Made by a program: the position numbers and the translations under genes | In this document: positions 11,830 through 23,100 of the stretch, one piece after another | How positions within the stretch are numbered: the first letter of the stretch is position 1 | Layout: each line of letters opens with the position of its first letter | The notes under the pieces: model-generated | What the model was told of the DNA's origin: nothing | Seen by the model: only the letters and a program-made list of their open reading frames with translations | Databases searched by the model: none | Assembly (NCBI GenBank): GCA_002189035.1 | Contig: CM007991.1 | Span: 5,270,001-5,334,000 of the forward strand | Length of the DNA stretch: 64,000 nt | Direction of reading: 5' to 3' | DNA from: Utricularia gibba | Lineage: Eukaryota; Streptophyta; Magnoliopsida; Lamiales; Lentibulariaceae

Positions 11830-13605
11830 ACCTGAATTTCTTTTGGGACAATCGATATCTCCGGAAAATTGGTGCTGACCAAATTATTAGAAGATGAATC
11901 ACACAAAGGACATTTTGGTGCAAAAGTCATTGCAAAGAAGGTCTTAGAAGCTGAATTTTATTGGCCTACAATATTCATGGATGCTTACCTTTATTGCAAG
12001 ACATATCCAAATTGTCAAAGAGGAGAAATCCGGAATACAAGGATCAAATGCCCTTCAACTCATTATCATGTGTGAGATTTTTTATGCATGGGACATCGAC
12101 TTAATGGGACCGTTTCCTCCCTACCAAGGTGATAGAGTGTTAAAATAAGCAAGTACCACATAGAAGGGATTACAACAGTGTTGCACAAGTTGGTCAAAGG
12201 AAGGGATACCAAATCGGTACCACTAGATGAAAATTAGTCTGTGGAGGGGAGTGACTTCTGACAACATTTGATAGACATCAGAGGCAACAGGGGCTGGAGC
12301 AAGATAGAGCCAGTCGTTTTAACAAAATCTGAAAAATGGCCCAGTTGTAGAATCCTCAAGATAGAAGGCGATTGTATGTCAATAGGACCACCTGTGTGAC
12401 CGACTTAACCATCAAGCTCAAAAAGTAGCTAACACCCTCAAAGATCGGTTGGCTAGGCTTCCCCTATAAATAGGAGAACGAGCAAAGAAGAAGAGAGGCT
12501 ACATTCGAGTCAACCCTTGTAAACCTCTACTTCCCCTCTCTTTAATGAAACCCATTTCTCTGGGAAGTTCCCCTAGCTCTGTGGTTTTCCATCCATCGGT
12601 GGTTTCCATATAAAAAATATCAATCTCCCTTTTGTTGCTTTCACCGCAATAATAACCCAAACCTGCAAATAACGAATTCAGACTCATAAATATCGATTTT
12701 GTTACCCGAAAACCAGCATAAACCATTAATCCAATTCTCATCCACAACACAAGAGAAACTCTATAGTCTTCTTGCTGGTGATTATGTTTCCAAATGGGTG
12801 GAAGACATTGCTTTTGAGCGGGATGATGCAAAAACCATGGGTCATTTCTTGACTATCATATTATTCCCACGGTTTGATCATCCAAAAATCATCATCTTGG
12901 ATCATGGCACCCATTTCGTGAATCATGCCATCAAGAGTATCATAGCCAAGTATGGAGTCAACCACCGCTTGCCCGCATGATGGAGATACCAAATTGAGAA
13001 GTGAAGAGGATCTTAGAGATGACTATGAACTCAAATAGGGTGAGATTGGAGCTTGAGACCCAATGATGCATTATGGGCATACTACACCGCTTACGAGCAT
13101 CCAATAGGGATATCTCTATACCGCAAGTTTTATGGTAAGACGATGCATCTTCCCATTGAACTTCATCACAGAGCATACTAGGCCATCAAGTCATGTAACA
13201 TGACTAGCGACCATTGGAGAAAACATCTTTTGGACTTGAATGAATTGGAAGAAATTCGACTCAACACCTACACCAGCCAGCTTCTGCACAAGCAATTTTT
13301 TGTTGGTCAAAATTTCTTTGTTTGATATCACATTGAAACTCTTTTTAGAAAAATTGTGTTCTAAGTAACTTGGACCTTATGAAGTTATGCATATTTTTCC
13401 TTCTAGTGCTACTGTTATTCGTTCATTTGAGACAGAAAAAGCATCAAGGTCAATGGACATCGCCTGAAGCCATTTTTTGAGAAATTCCAACCACAAATTG
13501 AGGTCAATGTGCTGCTTAATGCTAGTCCTAGTCTATTAACAGGGTTACAATCATCCAAGGACTATAAATTGGTGGTGCATGGCAGGCAACCCATGTTCTT
13601 AATTT
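11830..13605 (+). mobile_element. Ty3/gypsy (Athila/Tat-like) integrase and pol C-terminus, split by a solo LTR
   Basis: The plus strand reads the gypsy HHCC integrase zinc finger (GHFGAKVIAKKVL...FYWPTIF...CQRGE, about 11900-12030), then the core start CEIFYAWDIDLMGPF (about 12070-12115, first catalytic Asp). A 612-bp insertion interrupts it. It resumes with AGDYVSKWVE (about 12772-12805) and the second Asp block LDHGTHFVNH (about 12898-12927). Beyond about 12980, stops and frame changes accumulate, but KRILEMTMNSNR, YGKTMHLPIELHHRAY and KVNGHRLKPFFEKFQ are readable to about 13600. The HPQTSG segment before the third acidic residue looks deleted. This is an inactive pol tail. Confidence 0.85.
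12138..12749 (+). repeat. Solo LTR (about 612 bp) inserted in gypsy integrase
   Basis: The insertion splits a continuous integrase core. It starts TGTTAAAATAAGCAAG and ends near CATCCACAACA, the TG...CA ends of an LTR. It contains a TATA box (cctataaatagg, about 12464-12475), followed by a pyrimidine-rich leader and poly(A)-signal-like aatgaaa. The flanking pentamers tagag (12133-12137) and aagag (12751-12755) match at four of five bases, but using the second one leaves one spare base at the end, so the exact right edge may be 12749 or 12750. Small size and TGTT start suggest a copia-type or TRIM LTR. Confidence 0.65.
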
Positions 13606-15147
13606 CGTAACTCTTCACTTTTTTCTTGTTTTTAGCATCCACCACCCCAGGTTCCTTTTAATTCCACCAAATGTAAACACTCATTTCTCTTTTAATTGAT
13701 CTACACACTCTCTACCCTTCTACATTTTGAAATCCTCATTTTACCATTTTTTACCTCTTTCACTACTGTAACAAATGCTTGATTCCTCCTCCTGTCAACT
13801 AAAATTCTCTGATTTTACTGTTTCACAACTGTCCTCTGTATTCAAACTCAAGACCCATTACTTGAGGGCCCTTGTTGTTTTAGTTCTAAATAGGTATTTA
13901 GGAGGGTGTTACAGCACATCTCGACAAGGCATCAGGATAATCGCCAATGTCATTGTGTTTTTGCTCTAGGCAATGATAAAGAAGCTCCCCAGAACCTTGG
14001 ATGGTGAATTGCTACTCAAATGCACTCCATCACTACAAAGAATGAAAGGGTGCTTCCATTTGCTTCTCTTATTACCAAGCTCACCCAACACTTCAATGTT
14101 AATCAGGTAGATAATCATTTTTGAAGGAAGTTGAGGGGAAAGCCGTATTTGTGCAAGAAAATACCAAGAGTTTCATCACTTTCATTCCTCCAGCCATTGT
14201 CAATCCTTATGGTGCGCCACAATAAATCTAACTAAGCACTACCTCATCCAGCCCAACCAAGCATACTCTCCTCCTAGCCATTCAAAGCCTCCACGAGCAG
14301 GTTTTCGTACTCTCCAACAAACTACACTCCCTCATTGCCGCATGACTTAGGTAACCTTCATTGCACATGAGAATGAGAACATCCTCAAAATTAAGTGGGG
14401 GAAGGAGTTTATGTTTATTTTAAATTTTTAGTGTTTTATGGGCATTAGGACTTATGTGTAAATTAGTGTTGAATTTTTTCTTTTGTGCTTCATGCTTTGT
14501 TTTTCTTTTCTTTTTTGACAAAAAAAAATCCCATGCTCCTTAAGTATATTTGCTTTCATGATTAAGGTTAGAACTTTAGGATTGATCATGTTTATGTTCT
14601 TAAAATTCTTGTTGCTAGAAAAATACTTCAGTTTTTTTTTTCTAGATATTAAGTTCTTATTGCATGCATTAGAAAAGAGCATACCATAACTATGCCTAAT
14701 TATTTTTTTCCTTTTACGTATTATTTTGTGAATAAATTTATGATGTTCTTAGTCACTAGACCAAAAAAAATGAGAGACATTAGGGGGTGTCAAAGGTAAG
14801 ATTGTTTGGCGAAACTATAGTTAACCACCACACATAAGGTTTCATAACCAAACAATCTTCCTCAAAGTGGGAACTCCCTTCAAAAAAAAAAGATAGAAAA
14901 AAGAAAAAAGGTCTTTAGTCTAGTGTATGTTCTTGTTGCTTCTATTTACTTCAATTATACTGGCATACTAAGTAGTCACTAGTTTAAGTCTTTATCCGAT
15001 GCATGCTTATTCGAGTAAGTAGCCTTAATTTGATTGATGGATAGGGAAATAAATAGAGTAAATACTTATGGTAGGATGAATGTATCTTAGTGATGCATTA
15101 TGACTTAGGTTGTGTCCTTTTAGTGAATTGCTATGATGTTCATACAT
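13606..15147 (+). mobile_element. 3' non-coding/ORF remnant of the plus-strand gypsy element
   Basis: This lies between the pol tail and the polypurine-tract block. It contains a degraded protein stretch readable as NERVLPFASLITKLTQHFNV (about 14035-14100), followed by broken sequence. That may be the downstream accessory frame found in some Athila elements, but I am not sure. The rest is AT-rich untranslated sequence with A-tracts. Confidence 0.5.
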
Positions 15148-15181
15148 GAGGACAAGCATGATTTAAGTATGGAAGAATATG
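15148..15181 (+). other. Gypsy polypurine-tract block
   Basis: The block gaggacaagcatgatttaag plus tatggaagaatatg is nearly identical to the minus-strand block at about 49741-49770 (gaggacaagcatgatttaag then tgtgggagaatatg). In Athila/Tat-like elements this position primes plus-strand DNA synthesis just before the 3' LTR. In this copy the G-run is interrupted by A, so it is degenerate. Confidence 0.65.
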
Positions 15182-16640
15182 TAAAGTGTCATTTTTTACA
15201 TATTTATTATATACTATTATATGTTAATTTAGAATTAAATTGCCCTGTTAGAAGTTATATTAACAATTATTATATTTTTTATGAAAATTACCATTATTGC
15301 ATCTATATATATTTTTGTGTACTATGGTAGAAAGCAATATTAAGTGTGGTTAGAGACAAAACACTGACATTTCATAACTTGTACACGACTTAGATTCATT
15401 GTGGGCATAAGAGTGATATTGTTCAGGATCCATACCTCGCGACATGTCAAAAGTCTGATGTAATTCATTTTATTCTTCCTCTCCCCTATAGAGTGGATGA
15501 AGAATTTTACTTTTTTGTTTTTAATTTCCGTTTTCATAGCCATTTGTGTTTAAGTTTTTTAATTTTGGAAATTAATGAAGTTTCATTTAATGTCTTGAGC
15601 ATAAATCTCGGTTCTTTTCAAAATATCTTTCAGATTTCGCATATTTTCATGCATCATGTTACAGTCTTTTTATAATATCTCTCAATCATGATCCAATTTA
15701 TAGCCAATCACTTTTCGTGGATTTTGATGAAAAGCAAGATGAAGAATACCATCTCCAACCCTATTGGTTCAAGCGAGATAATGAATTATCTATGATCAGG
15801 ATACTTTATTAATGGATAGGTAGTGATCTTGTACTCACTATTGGTCACTGACAACAATTGAGCATACTAGCATAATTTGGTTTTTAGAGCAATCGACGAT
15901 AATTTAGGGTATAATCCTCTTGTCATCTCAATCATCCAAGAGGGAATCATATGAGGTTATTCCCATGCCTCTTTTTAGAAGAATATAAGAAAGAGTAAGT
16001 TATTCCTTACTCCTATAACAAATTATTCGGAAGAAACCAATGAAAGACGAGGTGAGGAGAAATGAAGAAGAAAATAGAATCTCTTTCCCAAGAATTACTT
16101 TCCTTAAGGAAAATTCATTACATACGTTGTAATTCGTATTTAAGTCTTTCAAAACGTCTTTTATAAACCCATGACAATTTATAAAAGGTTAATAGAAATG
16201 TTTTTCACAAAACTCAATTCTCTGAAATCGACATTCGTACTATATTTTAAATATATAGAATCAAGTAGACCTAATTTTACATATTCTGCATGAGTATAGA
16301 TCTAAATGTAAAATAGGTGATGACATTAAGAACTGACTTAGTCAAAAACATCAAAAACAACCTGGATATACTTAAGTTGTTTGGAATATGCATATAGACC
16401 AATTGTAAATTAGATTAAGAATTTCAACACCACATCATCTGAGCCACCTTAAGGTATCTTACTGTTATTTTTTTACTTAGAACCTGTATTTGTTATTTTC
16501 AACATTGAGACTTGATTTTAATTATTGAACTTATTTAACGCTGCTAGTTTGACCTTGGACTTAAATTAAAATTTATCTGGAATTCTACATCTCGAAAAGT
16601 ACATTATGAATACTTGCTTTTTATGATCAACCTCAAAATT
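15182..16640 (+). repeat. Gypsy 3'-end/LTR-related sequence
   Basis: About 16250-16640 matches, in inverted orientation, the solo LTR at 4875-6259, with shared blocks around caccacatca, ttaaggtatctta and cattgagacttg. About 15730-15975 resembles about 46400-46650. The whole stretch is therefore retroelement-derived, but LTR boundaries could not be placed. No open reading frame of note. Confidence 0.5.
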
Positions 16641-16971
16641 CATTATCCAATTTTTATTAAATTTTTGTTTCGTAAAAAATATAGTTTATAAATTTATTTG
16701 ATATGGAATTTTAGTTTTTGATATGAAAATTTTTGTTTATTGGTAGGCTACTCATAGAGAGTTCAATTTATTTTTTTGTTAGATTATACTATTTTATAAA
16801 ATTAAAAGTCATTCAAAAATCATTTAAAGAGATTAAAAATAAATAACTAAATTATTAAAAGTATTATCAACTTTATTCATTTGTAGTTTTTACATTAAAA
16901 AAATGCTTCAATCTTGAAATATCATTTATATAACTATATAAATTTTAATTTTACTTAATGAAAAATAAATA

Positions 16972-17055
16972 TATAATGAATACGAATCAAACTCTCACTC
17001 ATCATTTCTAAAAATCATAATACAACCAATTAAGCTACATGTATAAATTATACAT
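16972..17055 (-). repeat. tRNA-related SINE-like module (minus)
   Basis: On the minus strand a pol III A-box-like gtagcttaattggttg is followed about 31 nt later by a B-box-like gagtttgattcg, the spacing expected for a tRNA-derived SINE head. It forms an imperfect inverted repeat with the module at 17240-17335. The homology extends into AT-rich DNA on the outer side. Confidence 0.45.
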
Positions 17056-17239
17056 AAATCACGCTCGTGTTGTGATTCATATATGATACGAATATAGATT
17101 ATGTATAAGCCCTAACCTGCATGTTGTTTTGTAATTATACACCAGTCACTCTTGTATTTATATAATCAAGCTACACAAATGTGACTTATACATAACCAAC
17201 ACTTGTTTCATATATAAAAAAACCACATGAGCAATTTAT

Positions 17240-17335
17240 GTATAACTTATACACATACCTTAATTGATTGTATTTTGATTTTTAGAATTGATAATTGAGA
17301 GTTTGATTCGTATTCATTATAAATTTTATTATTTA
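17240..17335 (+). repeat. tRNA-related SINE-like module (plus)
   Basis: On the plus strand an A-box-like taccttaattgattg and a B-box-like gagtttgattcg have the same spacing as in the minus module at 16972-17055; the intervening bases gattttta are also shared. The two modules face outward around a 180-bp spacer. They could be two SINEs or the terminal inverted repeats of one MITE. Confidence 0.45.
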
Positions 17336-18160
17336 CAAAATTAAAATTAAAATTTAAAAATATTATTATGAAATTACTTATATTTTTTAGATATTTTAAT
17401 TAATATAATTTTTAATTAATATTATTATGAAGATTTTCATAAGAAACAAGTTATTAAACAATTGCTCCTATACATTCATCATGAATAGAATGTATTTAAT
17501 AGATATATTTTCAAAAAATATTTTAAATAAAATATAATATGAGTAATATGAATAATTATATGATTTGTATAAGGATGTGGGTTACACATTGGCATGTGGA
17601 TTTGAAATGTCATATGAACATGAATTATGTTATAAATCATGATCGTATTTAATTCATTATGAATAATTGTTACATGTATTTAATGACATTTTTAATATAT
17701 TAATATTTTTTAATCCTTATATATGTTATTTTTTTGTAAAAAACTGTATTTCATAAATTTAATTTACAAATAAAGTTTTTCTTTGATAAAAATATATTTT
17801 GTAATTATCATTTTTTATAAAATAAAAAATATATATCTAATAGAAGTTGTAACTTATATATATTTTATAAGTTATTTTTTATAATCTGTATTTATTATGG
17901 TATGAAAAAAACATGAATTTGTGTCATATTGTATTAAAATGAATTACACTTACGTTTAATTTAAAATATTAATAATTATGTGCATATAAAAAATTATCAA
18001 TGTGGGTGATAATATTAAAATTTATTTTGATTTTTTTATGTTAAATTTACGTTTTGAATAAAAAATTGATATTTAAAAATATAATCATTATCAAATAAAA
18101 GAAATATATTTAGAAATTATAATTATGAAATATGTTATTTAGACATTAACATGAATGAAA
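17336..18160. other. Very AT-rich intergenic DNA
   Basis: Long A/T runs with no coding potential and no recognisable LTR or RNA gene. The sequence from about 16640 to 16970 is similar. I see nothing else to annotate. Confidence 0.6.
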
Positions 18161-19400
18161 ATAATTATTTATCAAAGGATTTTTGTTTTTTTTTTTTTTT
18201 TGGAAGAGGTTTATTTTGCTCATTCCTCCCTGTTCTACACTTTTTTTCCCAATGCTGTGCTGTTTCACAACTAATGTATCTAAATAGTAGGTAGCGTATG
18301 CTAGGGATTAGAGATGCAAAGCAGGAAGCAATGTGGTGCATTAAAGCGCAAGGAATATCCCTTGGCCTTGAGCAGGCAAGAAGGGATCGCGGCCAGGACG
18401 CGTGTAGAGTAAACTGCGTGGGAGTGCAGCGGACCCCTACCCTACCCTCCCCTACCACAAACCAATTTCAATAAATATCTCTCTCTCTCTCTCTCAACAT
18501 GCATTTGCATTGCATGCACTCACAAGAATAAATATGTGGCGCATTGCCCCAATTATTAATTAATTGCGTAATCTCATGTTCTTCTAAAATAACGCGCAAC
18601 CCAACATTTCGAAAGATGTGATCAAGTCGGGTGGCCTGTCCTGTGAAAGAATGGACGCCCACGACTCGTCCCATGGGGATCCGCACATGTTACCATGGCC
18701 CAAATTCTGCGGAAAGGTGGAGCCCAGTGTGTCTGTCTGAAACATAAAGCAGTACAATTATTCTTTCGCCGATCGGACATTGAGCCACTGCTCGCCCGGC
18801 TCGTGGCATTTCATTAAACTCCTTTTTTTTAAAAAAAATCTGGTTTAAAACCAAAATGAATAATTGAGTGGGAGTGAGATGATGATTTCTCACACCCGTT
18901 CCGTTTCCGTTTTGCACTCTCCAAGGCGATTTTGTTTTGTTTTACCACAGAATTAATGGAAAAAAGTAAACGCTCCTGGTTTACCGTCACGTGCTCCACA
19001 TGATTTTACGTATCCATTCTTATCATTTCTTTCTCTTTGTTATTACAAAGTGAAATGACTCATGTGTGCAGTGCGGCAGCAGCATATGTGCTCCAAGGGA
19101 ACACCCCACATGCCAAGACCTTTTTCATCGAGGGGGAAGGGAAGGGAAAAGGAGGGAACACCAAAAAGGACATCTTTCATTATGAATTTGGTCCCAGAAC
19201 AGGACAACTCCCCCATTCCCATCCTCCTAATTCTCTTTGAAAACAAAACAAAAAAAAAATAGTCATCAAATTTGTGTCCACTGACTAAGTTTCTCTTGAT
19301 TGAAGGTGTACAAGAAGCATTTTCAGAATCTTCCTGCTGATTTGTGATAGCAGAGATTCCACCTATATTATACAACAACACATGCTATGGGGACTGCAGC
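18161..19400. other. Upstream intergenic region of the SPL-like gene
   Basis: Base composition changes abruptly here from AT-rich repeats to mixed sequence. A short (CT)n microsatellite lies at about 18477-18495 and is followed by a TGCAT-rich palindromic stretch (about 18500-18520). Short frames on the minus strand show no family resemblance. It probably holds distal promoter sequence, but I could not single out a site. Confidence 0.45.
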
Positions 19401-20135
19401 CGCCCGCGTCGCAAGTATTATCAAACTGAACATGCTCCTGACATTACCCTCATCCCGAGTAACTCTATCGCAAGTTAAGTTTGCTCAATTGTTGGTGCAC
19501 TGTCTACCTTCCTACCCCACAGTCGTTCCTCGTAGCATCACCACTTGTCTTTAATGAACCCATCTTCAATCTTGATTTTACCGTTGTTCCCTCGATTCCC
19601 AGGGGCTCTCTCCTTCCTCCTCCTTCCACTCAATCCACAGCACAAGCAAGCGTCTGCGGATTCACTACCTCCCAACGTTGACCGATCCATCCGTTTCCCG
19701 AAAGCATAACCCAGATCAATCTCATTTTTTCTTTTCACCGCTAGCTGCTTCTGTTCCTGCTGGGGATTCTAATTGAGGGAACTCGCATCCGTGACTTCCA
19801 GGTATCTGCCCAGGGTTGTGGGGCTCTTGTTTCCCCAGATCGAAAGATAGGGTCTTTCCCTGGAGGAGATGACGGTTCGTGGTCTTTGACGTACTATTGC
19901 GTACCAAGGAATTAGAGCTGTTCTCACATGTGGGTTGCTCTTGTTTGGTGTTGGAGCTGCGCGGGTATGCTTCTCTTTGATTCTTGGGCCTGTATCGAGG
20001 CTGATTGAGAGTTGTGAATTTGCATAAGCTCACATTGTTCAGGAAATTAGTCGCTTTCCCTTAGTTGCGTGCTATTTTCTGGAAATTTCGTTCAGTTTTA
20101 TTGTTTTTCGAAATTGAGAGCTGGTTTTCTCGTGA
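19401..20135 (+). promoter_or_regulatory. Probable promoter and 5' UTR of the SPL-like gene
   Basis: Pyrimidine-rich, GC-richer sequence directly upstream of the SPL start codon, with CT-rich runs typical of plant 5' leaders. A plausible leader intron runs from gcgcgg|gtatgc (about 19964) to ttcag|gaaatt (about 20042). No TATA box could be assigned with certainty, so the transcription start is unknown. Confidence 0.4.
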
Positions 20136-23100
20136 ATGGAGGCTAAGGTAGGCGGTAAGTTGCATCGTTTCTGTGAGCCTTCTGTGTCAGATTTGAATGG
20201 GCTCGGGAAAAGGAGTATTGAGTGGGATTTGAATGATTGGAGATGGGATGGAGATTTTCTAAGGGTTTCTCCGTTGAATCCAGTGCCATCAGATTGTAGA
20301 AGTGGACACCCCGTTGCCCCTCAAGGTCCCGTAAAGAACGGTTCTCTTAACTTTTTAGCATCATTGTCTGAAAAGGCTTTACTTGAGAATGAGATGGAGA
20401 AGAGGGACTCTGAGAAAAGAAGGCGATATATTGAGGTAAATCAGGAGCATGAGAATGATGAAGCTGGATCGCTTGATTTGGTGTTGGGTGGTCAAGTGTT
20501 TCCAGTGGTGGATAAGGAAACCGATAAATGGGAAAAGAGTGGGAAAAAGTTCAAATTATGTGGCGAGCAATCTACTCGCACTATTTGTCAAGTTGTAGAT
20601 TGTAAAGCTGATCTAAGCAATGCTAAGGATTATCACAGACGGCATAAAGTTTGTGAAGTGCATTCCAAGGCGAGCAGAGCTTTAGTCGGAAATATCATGC
20701 AAAGATTTTGTCAGCAGTGCAGCAGGTTAATTCTCATTTCTGTTTCTTTAAGAAATTTCAGTAGCTATTCCTTCGGCCTGTGTTTGTCATCTGTCATATG
20801 TTTAACATTATTCAGAGCTTGTGTTTTTTTATATTCGTACATAAGTTTTTTCTCACCGAATTGCATTTTTGTTGATTCATTATCTTGCTCTTCATCTGTA
20901 GGTTTCATATTCTTGAAGAATTTGATGAAGGGAAAAGGAGTTGTCGCAGGCGGCTGGCTGGCCATAATAAACGGAGAAGGAAAGCTCATCCAGAGAATGC
21001 AGCCGGCTCTACTTCACTTAATGATGATCAGGGCACCAAGTATCTGTTAATCAGTCTGCTGAGAATACTCTCCAATATACAGTGTAAGTAGTTACGCATT
21101 TGTTAGTGCTGAGATCCCAAACATTACCTTGGAACTAGCAACTCGAGTACCTTGATGATCTAAAGGAGTGACCTGACCTAAGATTTCTGACATGTTCTTG
21201 ATTGCTACTGTGATATGAACGCTTTGTCAGATGTTTTCATGCTCTGAACTGCCAGTATGATTCCATAGTCTTCTCTTTTTGCCGTTCCCTGCCCTGCAGT
21301 TAATTTCAACTCTCCGTATTTTGTAATTACAGCCGGTAGCTCAGATCAAACACGGGATCAGGATTTGCTTTCCCATCTTCTCAAAAATCTTGCTGCCGTA
21401 TCTGGTTCTTCTAATATTTCAAATCCTAGAGGATTGCTGTCTGTATCTCCAGATTTTCAGAATGCAGGAACGTCTTGTGGAACAACAATAAGGGTACTAG
21501 TTTAAATTCTCAAATATTTTGTTGAGAATGATCTTATTTTGTCTTACTGCATCTTACTGCATCTTACTGCAGGGCAATGGCAGTCCTGATGAGATAGCGT
21601 TGCCCCTGCCCCATACTAGTCTGACTTGCAAGGATGCCCTGACTGATAATGCTCAAGTTGGGCCAGCTCGTGAAACATCTCCTCTGCGATACGCTACTCC
21701 TTCAGCCAAGACCAGTGCTTGCGCTGAAAGGCTGAAAATGAATAATATTGATCTAAACAGTGTGTATGATGATTCTGAAGATCACACGGAAGATTTGATG
21801 TATAATGTCCCCTTGAGAATCCATCACCATGTGTCTCACCTTGGTCTTTTAAAGATTCACAAAGGTCTAGTCCTCCTCAGAGTCAATCACCGTCAACATC
21901 AAGCGGGGAGGCACAGGTACATCTGATTTTACAGCCATCTCGTTAGTTAATTGCTTGAAGGGATTAATTCAAAAAGCAGTGTTCGCCTATGTTGAACCAT
22001 TTATTTTTGTACTTGCAGAGTCGGACAGATCGGATTGTTTTTAAGCTTTTTGGGAAAGATCCAAATGATTTTCCTCATGAACTAAGAAAGCAGGTTCGTT
22101 TTTCCTGGTTTTATGGCAACATATTTTTCCTTTTCTTTCTGTTGATTCTCAATATCAAGCTCTTACTTTGTTGACTCCAATGCCAGATGATTGATTGGCT
22201 CTCCAGTAGTCCTACTGATATTGAGGGCTATATCAGGCCTGGTTGCATCATATTAACAATTTATGCGTGCATGGATAAATCAAGCTGGGATGAGGTAATT
22301 TTGTCAGCTCCCAGGGATTCATCACTAACTGTCTCGCAAGGATCAACTCTGACACCTGTGATTGCTTCTTTTTAAGCTACAATGCAATCTAAATTCCAGT
22401 TTGAAGAGGCTTCTTGATGCATCTTCCGATCCCTTTTGGACAACTGATTGGATCTATACTAGAGTACAACATCGCGCCTCTTTTGTATACAATGGTATTA
22501 TCAATTCATATACCCTCTGCACCTCTTCATGTTTTTTATTTGGGGAGCTATGTAAAGTTGTTGGGTTGGAGACTAAAAATCTTTTTTGTTTCACTGCAGG
22601 TGAGGTTGTTTTAGATATTCCCACACTTCTCGGAGGAGCCCGTGAGGGTTGCTGGATATCAATGATCTCACCGATTGCTGTTTCCTTTTCCGAAACAGTT
22701 CATTTTTCTGTTAAAGGTTATAACTTGTCTGGTTCAACATCAAGGTATCCTGGTTTGGGGTCCAATCTTTTATTTTTTATAATATTCATTTCCATGTTGC
22801 TTTCTTCATTCTCAGTTACTGGATATATCTCGTCTTAGAGGTTTGTTACAACTGTATTAGGTTACTTTGTGCTCTCGAAGGGAGTTATATTTTCCAAGAA
22901 AGTTGTGCTGATGTCGTTGGAGCTGATTCTTTTGCTGATAATGGAGAGATCCAGTTCCTCCAGTTCTCGTGTGCGGTTCCAAATGTTGTTGGGAGAGGAT
23001 TTGTTGAGGTCATGTTGTCAACTTAGTTGTGCTTGTTTTCATCTTGGCTTTTTTTTTTTTTTTTTTCTTTTTTGCCTTCTCTTTTTTCTGGGGTATTGAG

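Noticed and set aside
18165-18917. Series of minus-strand frames upstream of the SPL gene
   Set aside because: They overlap low-complexity A/T runs and the CT microsatellite, have no recognisable domain and no joining splice sites.
19043-20033. Minus-strand frames (19043-19381, 19538-19738, 19722-20033)
   Set aside because: They fall in the SPL promoter/leader and show no protein-family features.
21798-21815. A hidden short intron as explanation for the SPL frame change
   Set aside because: No GT...AG pair of workable intron length restores the frame while keeping the conserved residues on both sides.
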